In this document: one piece after another, positions 62,872 to 64,000 of the stretch
How positions within the stretch are numbered: the stretch's first letter is position 1
Layout of the letters: every line of letters starts with the position of its first letter
Assembly (NCBI GenBank): GCA_963783865.1
Contig: CAWAPD010000002.1
Coordinates: 62,001-126,000, forward strand
Length of the DNA: 64,000 nt
Direction of reading: 5' to 3'
Source of the DNA: CAWAPD01 sp963783865
GTDB taxonomy: Bacteria; Actinomycetota; Thermoleophilia; UBA2241
Made by a program: the position numbers and the translations under genes
The notes under the pieces: model-generated
Database searches by the model: none
Told to the model about the DNA's origin: nothing
What the model saw: only the letters and a program-made list of their open reading frames with translations

Positions 62872-63750
62872 CTAACCGAGCGCCTCTGCGCCCGCGACCA
62901 CTTCGAGGATCTCCTGGGTGATCGACGCCTGCCGCGCGCGGTTCATCGACAGGGTCAGTGATGACATCATCTCGTCGGCGCTTTCGCTCGCATTGCGCAT
63001 GGCGCTCATGCGCGCGCCCTGTTCGCTGGCGCTGGACTCGAGCAGCGCCCGGAAGATCGCGATCTCGACGTACCGCGGCAGGAGCGACTCGAGGATGGCC
63101 GCCTCGCCCGGTTCGTAGAGATACGCCACGAGCGGACGCTCGGATCCCTCCGTGTACACCTCCTGTGGCTGGATCGGCAGGATCACACTCTGCATCAGCG
63201 TCTGCTCGATCGGCGACTGGAAGTGGTTGTAGATCAGGCGCACACGATCGACCTTCTCCGAGGTGAACAGCTCGATCACGTGATGGGCGATGGCGCTGGC
63301 GTCGGCGTACGTGGGCCGGTCGCTCTTGCCCTGCCACGACATGTCGATCTCGTGCCCGCGGAACCGCAGCGTCCCGATGCCCTTGCGGCCGACGACGAGC
63401 GCACGCGTGGCGACGTCCCTCCGCCGCAGCTCCGCGTCGGCCTGGAAGAAGGCGCGCAGCACGTTGGCGTTGAACGCGCCGGCCAGGCCGCGGTCGCCGG
63501 TGATCACGAGGACCGCTTCGGCGCCCGCGACGTCGTGTTCGCGCAGCAGCGCGAAGCTCTTGCGGTCGCCTGCGAAGGTCGCCAGGTCGCGCATCATCTC
63601 GACCATGTCGTCGGCATACGGCCGCAGGGCGACGATGCGCCCCTGGGCGCGTCGCAGCTTGGCGGCCGAGATCATCTCCATGGCCTTGGTCACCTTGCGG
63701 GTGTTCTCGACCGAGGCGATGCGCCGGCGGATGTCCTGGAGCGTAGCCAC
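62872..63750 (-). CDS. atpG: ATP synthase gamma subunit
   Basis: 292 residues from GTG 63750, one base after the atpA stop. TLQDIRRRIASVENTRKVTKAMEMISAAKLRRAQ at the start (N-terminal coiled-coil arm), ITGDRGLAGAFNANVLR in the middle and MSAMRNASESADEMMSSLTLSMNRARQASITQEILEVV at the end. The rotor stalk of F1. Confidence 0.97.
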   Translation of the reverse strand: MATLQDIRRRIASVENTRKVTKAMEMISAAKLRRAQGRIVALRPYADDMVEMMRDLATFAGDRKSFALLREHDVAGAEAVLVITGDRGLAGAFNANVLRAFFQADAELRRRDVATRALVVGRKGIGTLRFRGHEIDMSWQGKSDRPTYADASAIAHHVIELFTSEKVDRVRLIYNHFQSPIEQTLMQSVILPIQPQEVYTEGSERPLVAYLYEPGEAAILESLLPRYVEIAIFRALLESSASEQGARMSAMRNASESADEMMSSLTLSMNRARQASITQEILEVVAGAEALG

Positions 63751-63751
63751 G

Positions 63752-64000
63752 TCAGGCGCCGGTCTCCGCCTCCGGCACGACCGGCGCCTCGACCGGCGCG
63801 AAGCCCTGGTGGAACTCGCGCACGGCGGCCGCAAGCGAACCGCGCGTCTCGTCGGACAGCTCCTTGGTCTTGGCGATCGTCGCGAGCAACTCGGCGTGAC
63901 TGGCCTTGAGGTGGTCGCGCAGTCCGCCGAGGAAGTCCCGCACCTTGTCGAGCGGCAGGTCGTCGAGGAAGCCCTGCGTACCGGCGAAGATGACCGCCAC
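63752..64000 (-). CDS. atpA: ATP synthase alpha subunit (C-terminal end; 5' part outside window)
   Basis: The last about 82 residues of atpA: AVIFAGTQGFLDDLPLDKVRDF is typical of the alpha C-terminal helical domain. The acidic tail VEAPVVPEAETGA is an extension. The gene continues beyond the window. Confidence 0.93.
   Translation of the reverse strand: MAVIFAGTQGFLDDLPLDKVRDFLGGLRDHLKASHAELLATIAKTKELSDETRGSLAAAVREFHQGFAPVEAPVVPEAETGA

Overview
The window is about 70% G+C, with genes packed on both strands. The gene set fits a deep-branching member of the Actinomycetota: no outer-membrane genes, LCP-family wall ligases, SipW-type export signals, an M28 peptidase, a PPOX-fold protein, an F420-type NADP-binding protein, and GTG starts throughout. 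Class-level placement is a guess. No rRNA, integrase, transposase or CRISPR array was seen. There is one tRNA (Val, GAC).

Layout. 1-9.2 kb: the end of a CotA-like multicopper oxidase, a DUF389 membrane protein, small membrane proteins, then a flavin electron-transfer set (ferric-reductase-like flavocytochrome, FMN-binding protein, ApbE flavin transferase) facing an OmpR-type two-component system. 9.2-20 kb: a six-gene minus-strand operon (double hemerythrin, NuoE, NuoF and NuoG-like subunits, NfnA, NfnB) that looks like a flavin-based NAD(P)H/ferredoxin module with a diiron O2/NO-binding protein in front. 20-31 kb: accessory enzymes, including two divergent TetR/enzyme pairs and an amine-oxidase-like gene with a frameshift. 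31-35 kb: a surface-protein island with two SipW-type exported proteins; one carries 426-bp near-identical repeats and a cytoplasmic classical C2H2 zinc finger. 35-43 kb: tRNA-Val, an M15 peptidase lipoprotein, prfB with a programmed frameshift, an EAL protein, secA. 42-60 kb: hpf, comF, a methionine/purine salvage set (mtnA, ahcY, a nucleoside-phosphorylase-like gene), nucleotide-sugar genes (PGI/PMI, phosphomannomutase, GDP-mannose pyrophosphorylase type, UDP-glucose dehydrogenase), an O-antigen-ligase/TPR protein, two LCP-type proteins. 59.6-64 kb: murA and the end of the atp operon (atpA partial, atpG, atpD, atpC).

Features that run through the window. (1) Long perfect or near-perfect GC palindromes (arms 10-26 bp, mostly very short loops) occur between genes, where many can be terminators, but also inside at least eight coding sequences in open frame; in several the encoded peptide looks like extra length, as in Rickettsia palindromic elements. 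(2) A TATACT/TATGAT/TAGACT -10 box lies 6-11 bases before the start codon of several genes, which implies leaderless mRNAs. (3) Three single-base frameshifts (an oxidoreductase, the repeat protein, and essential prfB) suggest residual sequence errors, so the affected genes should not be called dead without checking.
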